A stretch of DNA of 64,000 nucleotides from contig NZ_WIDQ01000018.1 of NCBI RefSeq assembly GCF_009495745.1, positions 1 through 64,000 on the forward strand, read 5' to 3'. The translations under genes were made by a program, and so were the position numbers. This stretch comes from Niveispirillum sp. SYP-B3756 (GTDB taxonomy: Bacteria > Pseudomonadota > Alphaproteobacteria > Azospirillales > Azospirillaceae). Below the pieces are notes generated by a model that saw only the letters and a list, made by a program, of their open reading frames with translations, was not told the DNA's origin and made no database searches. Positions 36,543 to 45,595 of this stretch are shown here, one piece after another. Positions within the stretch are counted from its first letter, which is position 1, and every line of letters begins with the position of its first letter.

Positions 36543-36549
36543 CGCATCC

Positions 36550-36562
36550 CCCTTGTTCTGGA
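36550..36562 (-). promoter_or_regulatory. Shared leader motif, copy 3, upstream of hyuA
   Basis: Minus-strand TCCAGAACAAGGG, 7 nt before the hyuA ATG. It has the same 13 nt as the copies before the racemase-like and DUF1838 genes. Confidence 0.6.
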
Positions 36563-36747
36563 AGCGGTCAAATATTGATCCCAGCAGTACCGGAATGACG
36601 GACGGCGACCATCGTCCGCTTCCCCATTTGACCGCTGTGTGGATGTCGATCTTCGGGGCGGTTCCTGCAGGCAGGGAAGAACGGTCACAGCCCGCGTTAC
36701 GGGCAGGCCGTGTCCTCAGTTCAGGTAGAATTTATCCAGGGTGGTTT

Positions 36748-36820
36748 CCTCACCCTCTCCAGCCTTCCGGCTTGCGAGGGTGAGGATCAAACGCGAGAAG
36801 GCCAGCGATCCCTTCTCGCG
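36748..36820. repeat. Tandem hairpins downstream of the amine oxidase gene
   Basis: CCTCACCCTC/GAGGGTGAGG (36748-36785) encloses a smaller CCAGCC-TTCC-GGCTTG-like stem. It is followed 6 nt later by a perfect 10-bp stem CGCGAGAAGG/CCTTCTCGCG (36792-36820). Without T runs they are probably REP-like elements or factor-dependent 3' ends for the amine oxidase transcript. Confidence 0.6.
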
Positions 36821-36878
36821 CTTCAAAATGGTGATTACGGTGCCGACCAAAGAGCGGCTGGAAGGTGCCGAATGAACA

Positions 36879-38351
36879 TCAGATCTTTTCCAGGATCTCC
36901 ATGGCGGCGGCTTCACCCGTTTCCATGGCGCTTTCCATGCCATGTTCCAGGCGGCGCAGATGCTCGCCGGCGAAATGGATGCGGCCGGCTGGCTTGCCCA
37001 TGTCGGCGGCGAAACGCTTGACCTGACCGGGCGCGAAATAATGCTTGTTGCCGCCCACAAACGGATTGCGGCCCCAGCTATAGCCGAACTTGTATTCCAG
37101 AGCGCCGGCAATGGATGGACGCAGGCGGGCCAGATCTCCCAGCACCAGTTCCACCTGCTTGTTGGTGTCGCGGTCGTCCCAGCGGGTGGCACCGTCGCCA
37201 TTCACCCAGACGATCAGGCTGTCGATGACGCCGGTCTTGGCGTTCCTCATCGCAAAGGCGCGTTCGAAGGCGCTGTTGGACCAGATCGACGGCGGCAGCC
37301 CGTCCTTCTCCCAGAAGGGCTTCTTGATGGTGAAGTGGAACTGCGTCGTGGCGGAATAGCGGGCACCGGCGATGGCATCGGCCTGATTGTCCGGCAGGCC
37401 CGGCGTGAAGCGGATGCGGGATACGGCGCTGAACGGGGCCGCCATCACCAGGAAGCGGGAGGTCAGGACATCGCCATTCGACAGCAGCACCTTCACCTTG
37501 TCATCGGTCTGATCGACGGCAACGACGGGGCTGTTCAGGCGCACAGGCGTTTTCAGTGCGGCGGCCATGGCCTTTGGCAGCATATCGGACCCGCCCATGA
37601 TATAGGCGCGGTCGGCGGCACTGGTCGGGCCGCCATATTGCGGCTTGTTGGGGTCCTTGAAGCCTTCGATCTGGGCGCGGGCCATGTCGCGGAAAATGGA
37701 CAGGGACGACACACTTTCCAGGCTGGCGCCGTTCAGGTCGATATCAGCCAGCCGGATCGCCGCTTCCGACACACCCTTGGACCGCATCAGTTCGGCCGCG
37801 GAGATGTCATAGACCATGTTCTCGGGCTGCAGCCAGGCATTGGTCTGCTTGAAGGGCAGCCAGTCGAACATCAACCGGTTCTGCAGGATGAAGGGGGGGA
37901 ACTCGCGCTCCCGCCCCCTTGTCTTGTTGACCGGGGACTTAGTCCATTCAGACGGCAACACGGTGCTGCCATCGACATTGATCATGAAATCGGTGCCCTT
38001 GAGGCCATCGGTGGTCAGGCCGACATTCAGGCGCCCGCAGGCATCGCGCACGCGACCATAAAGCAGGCCAACCTCGCTGGCCCCGACCTCGGCCTGATAG
38101 CCTTCCGTGCGCAAGGTGCGCAGACGGCCGCCAACACGGTCGGATGCCTCAACAACCTGTACAGTCAGCCCCTGGCCTTCCAGGATGGAGGCGGCGTTCA
38201 GGCCGGAAAGACCCCCGCCCACGACAACGACATCGACCTCAGACGGACCGGCGGCCCAGCCGCGGGAGGCGACGACAAGCGGAGCGGCGGCCACAAGGCC
38301 CCTCACCACGGCGCGACGGGACAGGAGCGGGGAAGCGAATTTACTGGTCAT
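36879..38351 (-). CDS. Flavin amine oxidase family protein, Tat-exported
   Basis: FAD-dependent oxidase of amines (monoamine/polyamine oxidase fold), 490 residues. A twin-arginine signal (SRRAVVRGLVAAAPLVVASR) precedes the dinucleotide-binding motif VVVVGGGLSGLNAASIL and the GG motif DRVGGRLRTLR. The C-terminus has the FAD-contacting GRIHFAGEHLRRLEHGMESA. I start at the ATG at 38351, which begins the Tat signal. It lies 76 nt after the TonB receptor on the same strand, so a periplasmic oxidation of the freshly imported substrate is plausible. The amine substrate is unknown. Confidence 0.9.
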   Translation of the reverse strand: MTSKFASPLLSRRAVVRGLVAAAPLVVASRGWAAGPSEVDVVVVGGGLSGLNAASILEGQGLTVQVVEASDRVGGRLRTLRTEGYQAEVGASEVGLLYGRVRDACGRLNVGLTTDGLKGTDFMINVDGSTVLPSEWTKSPVNKTRGREREFPPFILQNRLMFDWLPFKQTNAWLQPENMVYDISAAELMRSKGVSEAAIRLADIDLNGASLESVSSLSIFRDMARAQIEGFKDPNKPQYGGPTSAADRAYIMGGSDMLPKAMAAALKTPVRLNSPVVAVDQTDDKVKVLLSNGDVLTSRFLVMAAPFSAVSRIRFTPGLPDNQADAIAGARYSATTQFHFTIKKPFWEKDGLPPSIWSNSAFERAFAMRNAKTGVIDSLIVWVNGDGATRWDDRDTNKQVELVLGDLARLRPSIAGALEYKFGYSWGRNPFVGGNKHYFAPGQVKRFAADMGKPAGRIHFAGEHLRRLEHGMESAMETGEAAAMEILEKI

Positions 38352-38427
38352 GGCGCCCGATCTTCCAATGTTGGCCAAAAGGAATTCCCCCCGGCGATGG
38401 TGCCGAGGGGAACATTCACGCATCCAA

Positions 38428-40875
38428 TCAGAACTTGGCGGACGCCGTTACGCCGAAGCGGCGGCCTTCACCATGATAAACTTCCATAATGCGCTGCGTG
38501 CTGACGGAATAGTTACGCGGCTGCTGGATGATGTTGGCGTTGTAATCCTCGTTGGTCAGATTGGTGACCCAGGCGGCGATGGAATAGGTATCGCTTTCCA
38601 AGGCCAGACGCAGATTGGTCAGCGTGCGTTCGCCGAAGGAGGTGACGTTCAGGCTGTTGGTATAGGTCGGGCCTGTGTAGTTCACATCCACGCGGCCGGA
38701 CAGGGTCCAGTCGGCAGAGACAGGAACATTGGCACTGGCGTGCAGGTTATACTGCAACTTCACCGAACGGGCCGGGCGGTTGCCCTCGATCGAGGCCTGG
38801 ATGCCACGGCCGGGGATCGTGACCATGGTGCAGACCGTGGACGGGTTGCCGCACTGGGACGAATAGGCCGGATCATAGGTGCCCGAACCATATTTCGGAT
38901 CGGAATAGGTGACCGAACCGCCGAAGGAGATGATGTCGGTGGCCTTGACCTCCGTCTGCACTTCCACGCCGTTCGTCTTCAGATTGCCGGCATTCATGAT
39001 GATGGCCTGGGCAACCGACGCGTTGGGCGAGAAGGTGGAAAGCTGCAGGTTCTTCCAGTCCACATGGAAGACAGAGGCGTTCAGCATGACGCGGCGGTCC
39101 AGCAGCCACGACTTCACGCCCGCTTCATAGGTCCAGTTCTCTTCTTCGTCGAAGGTCTTCTCTGCATCGGTCAGCCCGGCCAGCGAGTTGAAACCACCCG
39201 AACGCACGCCCTTGGCGGCCGACGCGAACAGGAAGATGTCATCCGTGGCCTTGTAATCAACCGTGAAGCGCGGGGTGAAGCTCTTGAACTCGCCCCGGAA
39301 CGGCTGGCCGGCCACGCAGGGACCGAAGGCGTTGAAATAGGTCATGACGCAACGGTCGGTCTTGTTGTCGATATTGTAGCGACCTTCGGCCGCCACGCGC
39401 AGACCGTCGATGACCTCATAGCCCAGCGAGCCGAACACCGACCGGGTGATGTTCTGCTTGTAGTTCATGTTGGCCAGACGCTGGACCACGGACGGGTCGT
39501 AGACCAGACCGGGATTGGCCAGCGCTGCCATGGGCCCCGTACCGACGGGGTTGCCCGGCAGAATCTGGACCAGACGTTCGTTGGTGGCCAGACCCGGCGC
39601 GCTGGTGCCGGCATAGGTCTTGCTGTCCACATTGGACTGGAAGAAGAACAGGCCGCCCAGCCATTGCAGGCGGTTGCTGTCCGGCGACTGGATGCGCAGT
39701 TCCTGGCTCTTGGTCACCACCTGATCGGTGCTGTTGATCATGGAGTTAGCCAGCACCGTGCGGGTATAGGTGCCAGCGGCGGCACCGCAGGTGCTGCCGA
39801 CAGTGCAGACGCCATAGAGCGCGCCATTGCCATAGACATCGGCATCATTGACGCCGGACACTTCCGAAGCGGAGATGCCGGTCACGCTGACGATCGAGAA
39901 ATCCTCGAACTTATATTCCAGTTCCAGCGCACCCTGGCGGGCCTTGGAATAGCTTTCCGGCAGGCTGCTGGTGACGTCGATCGGCAGGTTGGTCGGAATG
40001 CTGCCGCAATACAGCATATAGGCCTGGGTCGGCGCGTTGAAGGCGCCGCAATTGTGGCTGGACAGCGGGTTCAGCGAGAAGCCCGGCATCTCCGAAGTCG
40101 TCTTCATGGCGAAACCGGTGAAGGTGGCCGTGAAATTCTCGGTCGGCGTGAACAGCAGCGAGCCGGAGACGCCCCGCTTCTCATAGCCGCCCAGCTTGTC
40201 CTGCGGGTTGAAGGCGTTGTCGAACTCGCCGTCATAGGTCTGATAGGCAGCAGAGATGGAGGCCGCCAGCTTATCCTCGATGATCGGCTTGGACAGCGAG
40301 ACCTTGCCGCGATAATCGCCGTTCTTGCCGACGGTGACGCTGACCTTGCCTTCGGCCACGTCGCTCGGGCGGGCTGTAGTGAAACCGACGGCACCGGCAA
40401 AGGTGGAACGGCCATAAAGCGCGCTCTGCGGACCCTTCACGACATCAACCTGCGCGACATCCACAACCGACAGAATGTCGGCGGCATTGCGGCTGGTCTG
40501 ATAGATGCCGTCAATGAACAAGCCAACATTGGCCTCCACGTTCAGATCGGTGGAGGAATTGGCCGGCGCCAGGCCACGCACGTAGATATTGGTGAAGGTG
40601 CCACCGGTGATGTTGCTCACCGTGATGCCGGGGGTCGTGTTGCCCAGATCGGTCAGGGTGGTGATGTTCTTGGCAGCCAGTTCGTCGGCTGACAGCGCCT
40701 GGATGGAGATCGGTACCGTCTGGATGTCTTCCTTGCGCTTACGCGCGGTGACGATGATCTCATCCAGCGTCAGTTCCCCTTCGGCTGCGTGGACAAGCAT
40801 GGGAATGGCAGCGGAGAGAGCGAGGGAACCAACCACCGCTGAGGTGGTCAGCGCAATAACCTTGGAACGGTACAT
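38428..40875 (-). CDS. TonB-dependent receptor of the hydantoinase cluster
   Basis: Outer-membrane receptor of 815 residues. The signal peptide ends near VHAAEG (about 30). LDEIIVTARKRKEDIQTVPI and TTLTDLGNTTPGITVSNITG mark the plug, GPQSALYGRSTFAGAVGFTT its end, and the chain ends in RRFGVTASAKF. This short-plug type is abundant in sphingomonads and relatives, where it is often linked to aromatic or natural-product catabolism. It heads the amine oxidase transcription unit and probably imports the cluster's substrate. Its divergent neighbour is the sigma-54 regulator, 844 nt away. Confidence 0.9.
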   Translation of the reverse strand: MYRSKVIALTTSAVVGSLALSAAIPMLVHAAEGELTLDEIIVTARKRKEDIQTVPISIQALSADELAAKNITTLTDLGNTTPGITVSNITGGTFTNIYVRGLAPANSSTDLNVEANVGLFIDGIYQTSRNAADILSVVDVAQVDVVKGPQSALYGRSTFAGAVGFTTARPSDVAEGKVSVTVGKNGDYRGKVSLSKPIIEDKLAASISAAYQTYDGEFDNAFNPQDKLGGYEKRGVSGSLLFTPTENFTATFTGFAMKTTSEMPGFSLNPLSSHNCGAFNAPTQAYMLYCGSIPTNLPIDVTSSLPESYSKARQGALELEYKFEDFSIVSVTGISASEVSGVNDADVYGNGALYGVCTVGSTCGAAAGTYTRTVLANSMINSTDQVVTKSQELRIQSPDSNRLQWLGGLFFFQSNVDSKTYAGTSAPGLATNERLVQILPGNPVGTGPMAALANPGLVYDPSVVQRLANMNYKQNITRSVFGSLGYEVIDGLRVAAEGRYNIDNKTDRCVMTYFNAFGPCVAGQPFRGEFKSFTPRFTVDYKATDDIFLFASAAKGVRSGGFNSLAGLTDAEKTFDEEENWTYEAGVKSWLLDRRVMLNASVFHVDWKNLQLSTFSPNASVAQAIIMNAGNLKTNGVEVQTEVKATDIISFGGSVTYSDPKYGSGTYDPAYSSQCGNPSTVCTMVTIPGRGIQASIEGNRPARSVKLQYNLHASANVPVSADWTLSGRVDVNYTGPTYTNSLNVTSFGERTLTNLRLALESDTYSIAAWVTNLTNEDYNANIIQQPRNYSVSTQRIMEVYHGEGRRFGVTASAKF

Positions 40876-41719
40876 GAAGCCCCCTTGAATTTTTCCATCG
40901 TTTCGAATGGCTTACTTTCCGGTACCAATTTCCCGTCTATTGGCGGCTAGCCGTTATTTGGTCTAGCGAGATCACACACTTTCCCGATCTGAGAAAATGC
41001 TCGCTTAAAGCCTGTGAACCGGACGTTTGCCTGTGGGAAAGCTAATTCCTTGGATGAACTTTCTTCAATTAACACCGGTCATAATGGCCACCTGTCGGAT
41101 AGGCAGGGTCCGCCGGTATGGACGTCACGGAGGGATGCCGACACAGCATCACCATCGACCGAGGCACCGAGTTTGTAAGGGCCTGGCGGTCATTGCCCAT
41201 GTCCGTCTGGTTTTGCAATCCACGGCAGATGGTGAGCGGATGACATTGCCCAGCACAATGCCGGCCATACCGCCAATTGGCGGCGGCAGCCTCCACAGGG
41301 GACATGATTTTCCAGCGTGGCCCATACCGCTCGGCAATTTTTGCCGATCGGCTTTCATTTCCTGGGTAAATTTTTCCGCTATGCCATGCCATAGCCGGCA
41401 GCTGGAAAAGACGGCGCGAATGGTATTGGCCATCCGCGCCGTATCAAGGTGGTGCTTTCACCCTGAACCGAAAAATGGGCCCGGCAGCACAGAAGCCGGC
41501 TTCCTGGGTATGAACTGGCAGGAATGGAGCGTCCACGCCAGCGGGCAATCCTCGGAGAGGAGATTGCCTCCAGGGGCACAAGCAATTTCCGCGCCAGCCC
41601 TGCGTGCCACCGTTTCCAGATCGGGCAGTCGGCGCGTATTCGCTGCATTTTGCAGAACACTGTCGCAGGTTGCAATATTGCCATTGCCATCCGCATGGAA
41701 AGCAGCGACAATATCAGCG
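40876..41719. other. Long intergenic region between the TonB receptor and sigma-54 regulator genes
   Basis: No gene is recognisable in these 844 nt. Visible structure includes the palindrome CCGCCAATTGGCGG (41270-41283) and the inverted repeat CGGCAA-TTT-TTGCCG (41333-41347), possible operators or small hairpins. I looked for a TGGCAC-N5-TTGC sigma-54 promoter and found no match with correct spacing. Confidence 0.5.
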
Positions 41720-43303
41720 ATGAATAACAGCAGCCTTCATCTTCTTGTTATCGAACCTGCCCCTTCCCTGGCATTGGCTTATGTTAATGCCCTGAAGCGG
41801 GATGGTCATAACATCTCCGTTGTGGATACGGCTGCCGCTGCCAAGCGGGCCCTGGCGGTCACCGGGGCTGACCTGGTACTCGTCAATCTTCAGTTACCGG
41901 ACCAGTCGGGGACGGATCTGTTGCACGACCTGCTGGCCGCTGGCAGCGCCGCGCGGGCCATTGCACTGACAGCACAGGGTTCTGTGCAAGTGGCGGTGGA
42001 GGCGATGCGGGCCGGTGCCAGCGATGTGCTGCTGTTGCCGGTGGGCACTGAGCGATTGCGCAGCGCCGTGACCGCAGCCCTGGCAACCCGCCCGGCAGAT
42101 GAAAAGCCAGGCCCGGCCAGGCGCCCGACCAAGGCAGCGAAAGCCGACAGCAAACCGGAAGTGCCGGATGGCAGTGCCTTTATGGGCTTCATCGGCACGT
42201 CTCCCCCCATGCAGGCGGCTTATCGGCTGATCGACGCGGCGGCCCCCTCCAAGGCCACCGTTTTCATCACCGGGGAAAGTGGAACCGGCAAGGAAGTCTG
42301 TGCGGAGGCCATTCACCGGCGCAGTCCGCGTGCGGGGAGCCCCTTTATTGCCATCAACTGCGCCGCGATCCCGAAAGATCTGATGGAATCGGAGATTTTC
42401 GGCCATGTGAAAGGGGCCTTTACCGGGGCCACGACCGATCATTCCGGCGCTACTCTGCAGGCCGATGGCGGCACCCTGTTCCTGGACGAAATCGGCGAAA
42501 TGGACCTGTCGCTGCAGGCCAAGCTGTTGCGCTTCCTGCAGACGGGCATGGTGAAGAAGGTTGGCTCGGAGAAGTTGGAACCGGTGGATGTGCGCATCGT
42601 CTGCGCCACCAACCGAGATCCCTATGCCGAGGTGCAGGCTGGCCGCTTCCGGGAGGATTTATTCTATCGCCTGCAGGTGATTTCCATCGAATTGCCCCCC
42701 CTGCGGGAGCGGGGGGACGATGCCCTGCTGATCGCCCGGCATTTCCTGACCAAGTTTGGCCGGGAGGAGCGGAAAGATTTCAAAGGCTTCAGTCCAGAGG
42801 CGGAACAGATCATCCGCAATTATGCCTGGCCCGGCAATGTACGTCAGCTGTTAAACGTGGTGCGCAATGTCGTGGTGCTGAATGATGGCGACATCATTCA
42901 GCCCTTCATGTTCCCGCCCCCGCTGAACAAGCCAACCATGATCGTGCCGCCCTTGTTGCAAGACCCGCGCTGGGCGGCGATGATGGGGCCACTGGCACAG
43001 TCGTCGGGCACGGTCGCCGCCGGCGCCAATCCTTTTGGCAGCCTGGGCATTCCGGGCCTGTCGTTGCCGCCGACAGCCACACTGGTCGGGGTGCCCACCG
43101 CCCCGGTGGCCGCCCCTCCCCCCCCGGCACCGCCGGTTGGGGAAATGTCAGAACGGCATATTCGTCCGCTCTGGATGGTGGAGGAAGAGGCCATTGATGC
43201 GGCAATCCAGGCCTGTGGTGGTAATATAACCCGCGCTGCGGCTTTGTTGGAAATCAACCCCTGCACGATTTACCGTCGTCGGCAGAAAAAGAAGACGGGC
43301 TGA
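41720..43303 (+). CDS. LuxO-like sigma-54 activator with degenerate receiver domain
   Basis: Enhancer-binding protein of 527 residues: receiver-like domain (1-120), AAA+ ATPase (155-395; Walker A GESGTGKE at 185, sigma-54 loop GAFTGA at 232, Walker B DEIGE at 256), a long Pro/Ala-rich linker (about 400-480) and a Fis-type helix-turn-helix (GGNITRAAALLEINPCTIYR). The receiver resembles LuxO (GSVQVAVEAMRAGASD) but the acid pocket reads E12-P13, the phosphoacceptor position is Asn56 (VLVNLQLPD) and the conserved Lys is Leu (LLLPV). Phosphorylation is therefore unlikely, as in FlbD-type activators. The start at 41720 matches the beginning of the domain. Confidence 0.9.
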   Translation: MNNSSLHLLVIEPAPSLALAYVNALKRDGHNISVVDTAAAAKRALAVTGADLVLVNLQLPDQSGTDLLHDLLAAGSAARAIALTAQGSVQVAVEAMRAGASDVLLLPVGTERLRSAVTAALATRPADEKPGPARRPTKAAKADSKPEVPDGSAFMGFIGTSPPMQAAYRLIDAAAPSKATVFITGESGTGKEVCAEAIHRRSPRAGSPFIAINCAAIPKDLMESEIFGHVKGAFTGATTDHSGATLQADGGTLFLDEIGEMDLSLQAKLLRFLQTGMVKKVGSEKLEPVDVRIVCATNRDPYAEVQAGRFREDLFYRLQVISIELPPLRERGDDALLIARHFLTKFGREERKDFKGFSPEAEQIIRNYAWPGNVRQLLNVVRNVVVLNDGDIIQPFMFPPPLNKPTMIVPPLLQDPRWAAMMGPLAQSSGTVAAGANPFGSLGIPGLSLPPTATLVGVPTAPVAAPPPPAPPVGEMSERHIRPLWMVEEEAIDAAIQACGGNITRAAALLEINPCTIYRRRQKKKTG

Positions 43304-43323
43304 GGCGCCGGAGGCAGAGAGCC

Positions 43324-43644
43324 ATGATCACCGAAATCCGTCACATCATTTTCTCTAACGATGAGCTGAAGCTGGTCTTCCAGACCGTGCCGCTGGAGGG
43401 GTTTGATCCCAGCCGCCGCATCACGCGCGTGCAGGTGGTGGAAGGGCCCCCGCCCTCTGTCCGCCTTCAGAGCGACGGCGTCAGCGGTCCGCGCGGGGAG
43501 TTGGAGGTTGAAAGCTATCAGCTGGCACGGCTGATCGTCGCCTACTGCCGGGAAAAGCGCATCCCCCTGCCCAAGGATGCGCTGAAAACCATTCACGCGC
43601 AGGGCGATGCGCTATGTTTTTCCATCATGAGCACGTTGGGATGA
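43324..43644 (+). CDS. Small conserved hypothetical protein downstream of the sigma-54 activator
   Basis: A 106-residue soluble protein (MITEIRHIIFSNDELKLVF at the start, then LEGFDPSRRITRVQVVEGPP and VESYQLARLIVAYCREKRIP) without Cys-rich or membrane features. GGAGG lies 11 nt upstream, and the gene begins 20 nt after the regulator, so they are very probably co-transcribed. I do not recognise the family. Because the regulator's receiver cannot be phosphorylated normally, a small partner protein in the same operon is a natural candidate for controlling it, by analogy with FliX and FlbD in Caulobacter; this is inference. Confidence 0.7.
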   Translation: MITEIRHIIFSNDELKLVFQTVPLEGFDPSRRITRVQVVEGPPPSVRLQSDGVSGPRGELEVESYQLARLIVAYCREKRIPLPKDALKTIHAQGDALCFSIMSTLG

Positions 43645-43708
43645 AGTCCCCTGGCGCCCGGACCCGGATCAGCCTATAATCTGTCCAGAACCATAAAGGA
43701 TTACTGCG

Positions 43709-43909
43709 ATGGAAGTCGGCTCCTCTGCCGGGTATGCCTCGGCCGTCAATGTATTGCAGACCCGCAGCCAGCTGCAGACCGGCCAGCTGAAGCAGAATGC
43801 CGATCAGGAACAGCAGGCCGCCCAGGTGCTGCAAACCGGCACCACCGCCGCAACGGGAAGTGGTGGCGGTGCCGACGGGCGCGGTGCTTTGGTCGATATC
43901 AAGGCCTGA
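43709..43909 (+). CDS. Small Gln/Ala-rich hypothetical protein
   Basis: A 66-residue protein beginning MEVGSSAGYASAVNVLQTRS, a probable amphipathic helix, with a Gly/Thr-rich C-terminal half. The start resembles the YjfB-like putative motility proteins (short, MDxSxIAxxxS opening), but the similarity is weak. AAGGA lies 8 nt before the ATG, and a TATAAT (43674-43679) is placed to give its own promoter. Function unknown. Confidence 0.5.
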   Translation: MEVGSSAGYASAVNVLQTRSQLQTGQLKQNADQEQQAAQVLQTGTTAATGSGGGADGRGALVDIKA

Positions 43910-44024
43910 ACCACAGCAAAGGCTGTTCAGCCCCCGCGTAACCCGTTATCCTGCCTCGCATTTGGCAGATCGTACCACCCCGGCCCAGACCGCGCCGGTG
44001 GTGGTAGAGCGGGGGACGAGATAG

Positions 44025-45536
44025 ATGAGCGATAGCGCCAGCGGCAGCCCGGTGGAGTTGGGGCGTAATGCCCTGGATAGTGGCCGGTTCGCCGATGCCG
44101 TTCCCCTGCTCCGCGAAGCCGTTCTGGATGATCCTGGTGATGCGACCATCCGGGCCGATCTGGGGATTGCCCTGGAAAATCTGGAGGATTATCCCGCCGC
44201 CGCCCAGGCCTATGCGGCGGCGGCGGCGCTGGACCCGCAAAATCCGGTCTATCATTTCAATCAGGGTGCCGTCGCCCAGGCACAGGGGCGGGCGCATGAG
44301 GCCGCCGGCCATTATGTCGATGCGCTGGAACGCGAGCCTTTGTTCGCCGAGGCCTATTTCAATCTCGGTACGCTGTTTTTCGAATCCGGCCATCTGGATA
44401 TCGCGGTGCAGCATTATGGCAATGCACTGAAGGCGCGTCCGGATTATGCCGAGGCCGCCTCCAACCTGGGGCTGACGCTGCGGCGGCTGGGCAAACCGGT
44501 GGAAGCGGTGGAGCAGTTCCGGCTGGCCCTGGCTCTGCGGCCGGATATGGGGCAGACCCATGCCAATCTGGGCATCGCCCTGATGGAGACCGGGGAGTTT
44601 GACGAGGCGATCGCCTGTTATGGACGGGCCATGTCGTTTGACCCCACCAACCCCAATATACATGTCAACCTTTCCCTGGCTTGGCGGGGACGCGGGCGCA
44701 CCGATCTGGCGGCGGAATCGGCCCTGCGCGCCCTGGTGCTGGCACCGGAATCCACCCAATCCCAGGTAGAACTGGGCTCTGTCTGCGCTGCCCTGTTCAA
44801 CGAGGGCAAAGCGGAAGCATTGGTCGATCTGCTGGCCCGCTGGGAGAAAGTGGCAGGACAAACGGCCATTCTGAAACATACCCGCGCGGCGCTTGGGCTG
44901 GAGCCGGTGCCAGAGCGGGCATCGGATGCCTATCTGTCCCAGACCTTCGACGCCTCGTCCAAGCGGTTCGACGAGATGATCCTGAGCCTGGGCTACCAAG
45001 TGCCAGTGCTGATTGCCGAGGCGCTGCAGCGCCATCTGGGCGATCCTGCCGGCACGCTGGAGATTCTGGATGCCGGTTGTGGCACCGGTCTCACCGGTCT
45101 GTCCCTGCGCGACTATGCGCAAAATCTCACCGGCGTTGATATCTCTCTGGGGATGCTGCAGCAGGCGGCGCGTCGGGGCATCTATAACCGGTTGGATCAG
45201 GCCGAACTGACCGCCTATCTGATCGCCCAGCCGAACAGCTTCGATCTGATCGGCTTTGGCGAATTGTTCAACTATTTCGGTGATCTGCTGCCGCCCTTGC
45301 AGGCGGCGGCCGGCAGTGTCAAATCCGGCGGGTTGATTGTGGCGACGGTGGAGGCACTGACCGGCGAAGCGCCTTATGTGCTGGGCCCGGCCGGCCGCTA
45401 CGCCCACCATGCCAATTATGTGCGGGAGACGCTGTCGACCGCCGGCTTCGCCCCGCTGGAGATTACCCCCATCACCCTGCGTCATGAGGCCGGGCAGCCG
45501 GTACCCGGCCTGCTGTTCGTCGGCCGACGGAACTGA
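44025..45536 (+). CDS. TPR repeat protein with C-terminal SAM methyltransferase
   Basis: A 503-residue cytoplasmic protein: about seven tetratricopeptide repeats (10-290; FAEAYFNLGTLFFESGHLDI, YAEAASNLGLTLRRLGKPVE) followed by a methyltransferase domain (300-500) with motif I LEILDAGCGTGLTG (345-358), motif II LTGVDISLGML and SFDLIGFGELFNYFGDL. The linker AYLSQTFDASSKRFDEMIL is typical of the TPR-methyltransferases of alphaproteobacteria. The domain order matches that of the gene at 14988-16313, but this one lacks the PRMT double-E loop and looks like an ordinary small-molecule or protein methyltransferase. Substrate unknown. Confidence 0.85.
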   Translation: MSDSASGSPVELGRNALDSGRFADAVPLLREAVLDDPGDATIRADLGIALENLEDYPAAAQAYAAAAALDPQNPVYHFNQGAVAQAQGRAHEAAGHYVDALEREPLFAEAYFNLGTLFFESGHLDIAVQHYGNALKARPDYAEAASNLGLTLRRLGKPVEAVEQFRLALALRPDMGQTHANLGIALMETGEFDEAIACYGRAMSFDPTNPNIHVNLSLAWRGRGRTDLAAESALRALVLAPESTQSQVELGSVCAALFNEGKAEALVDLLARWEKVAGQTAILKHTRAALGLEPVPERASDAYLSQTFDASSKRFDEMILSLGYQVPVLIAEALQRHLGDPAGTLEILDAGCGTGLTGLSLRDYAQNLTGVDISLGMLQQAARRGIYNRLDQAELTAYLIAQPNSFDLIGFGELFNYFGDLLPPLQAAAGSVKSGGLIVATVEALTGEAPYVLGPAGRYAHHANYVRETLSTAGFAPLEITPITLRHEAGQPVPGLLFVGRRN

Positions 45537-45595
45537 CCGCCCCTGCACCTGCGGGCCGGCAGGGCGTCATCCGGGGTTGGTCCTGCCTTCAAGGG

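Larger units (their letters stand above)
36543..36878. other. Intergenic region between amine oxidase and hyuA genes
   Basis: It holds the hyuA leader (36550-36562), presumably the hyuAB promoter, and two adjacent hairpins (36748-36820) near the end of the amine oxidase gene. No gene is visible. Confidence 0.5.

Noticed and set aside
38107-40692. 861-codon frame antisense to the TonB receptor
   Set aside because: Shadow frame; the receptor has a signal peptide, plug and terminal Phe.
41190-41210. Sigma-54 promoter candidate (TGGC-N5-TTGC) upstream of the LuxO-like gene
   Set aside because: Spacing between the GG and GC elements is two bases too short for a sigma-54 promoter.
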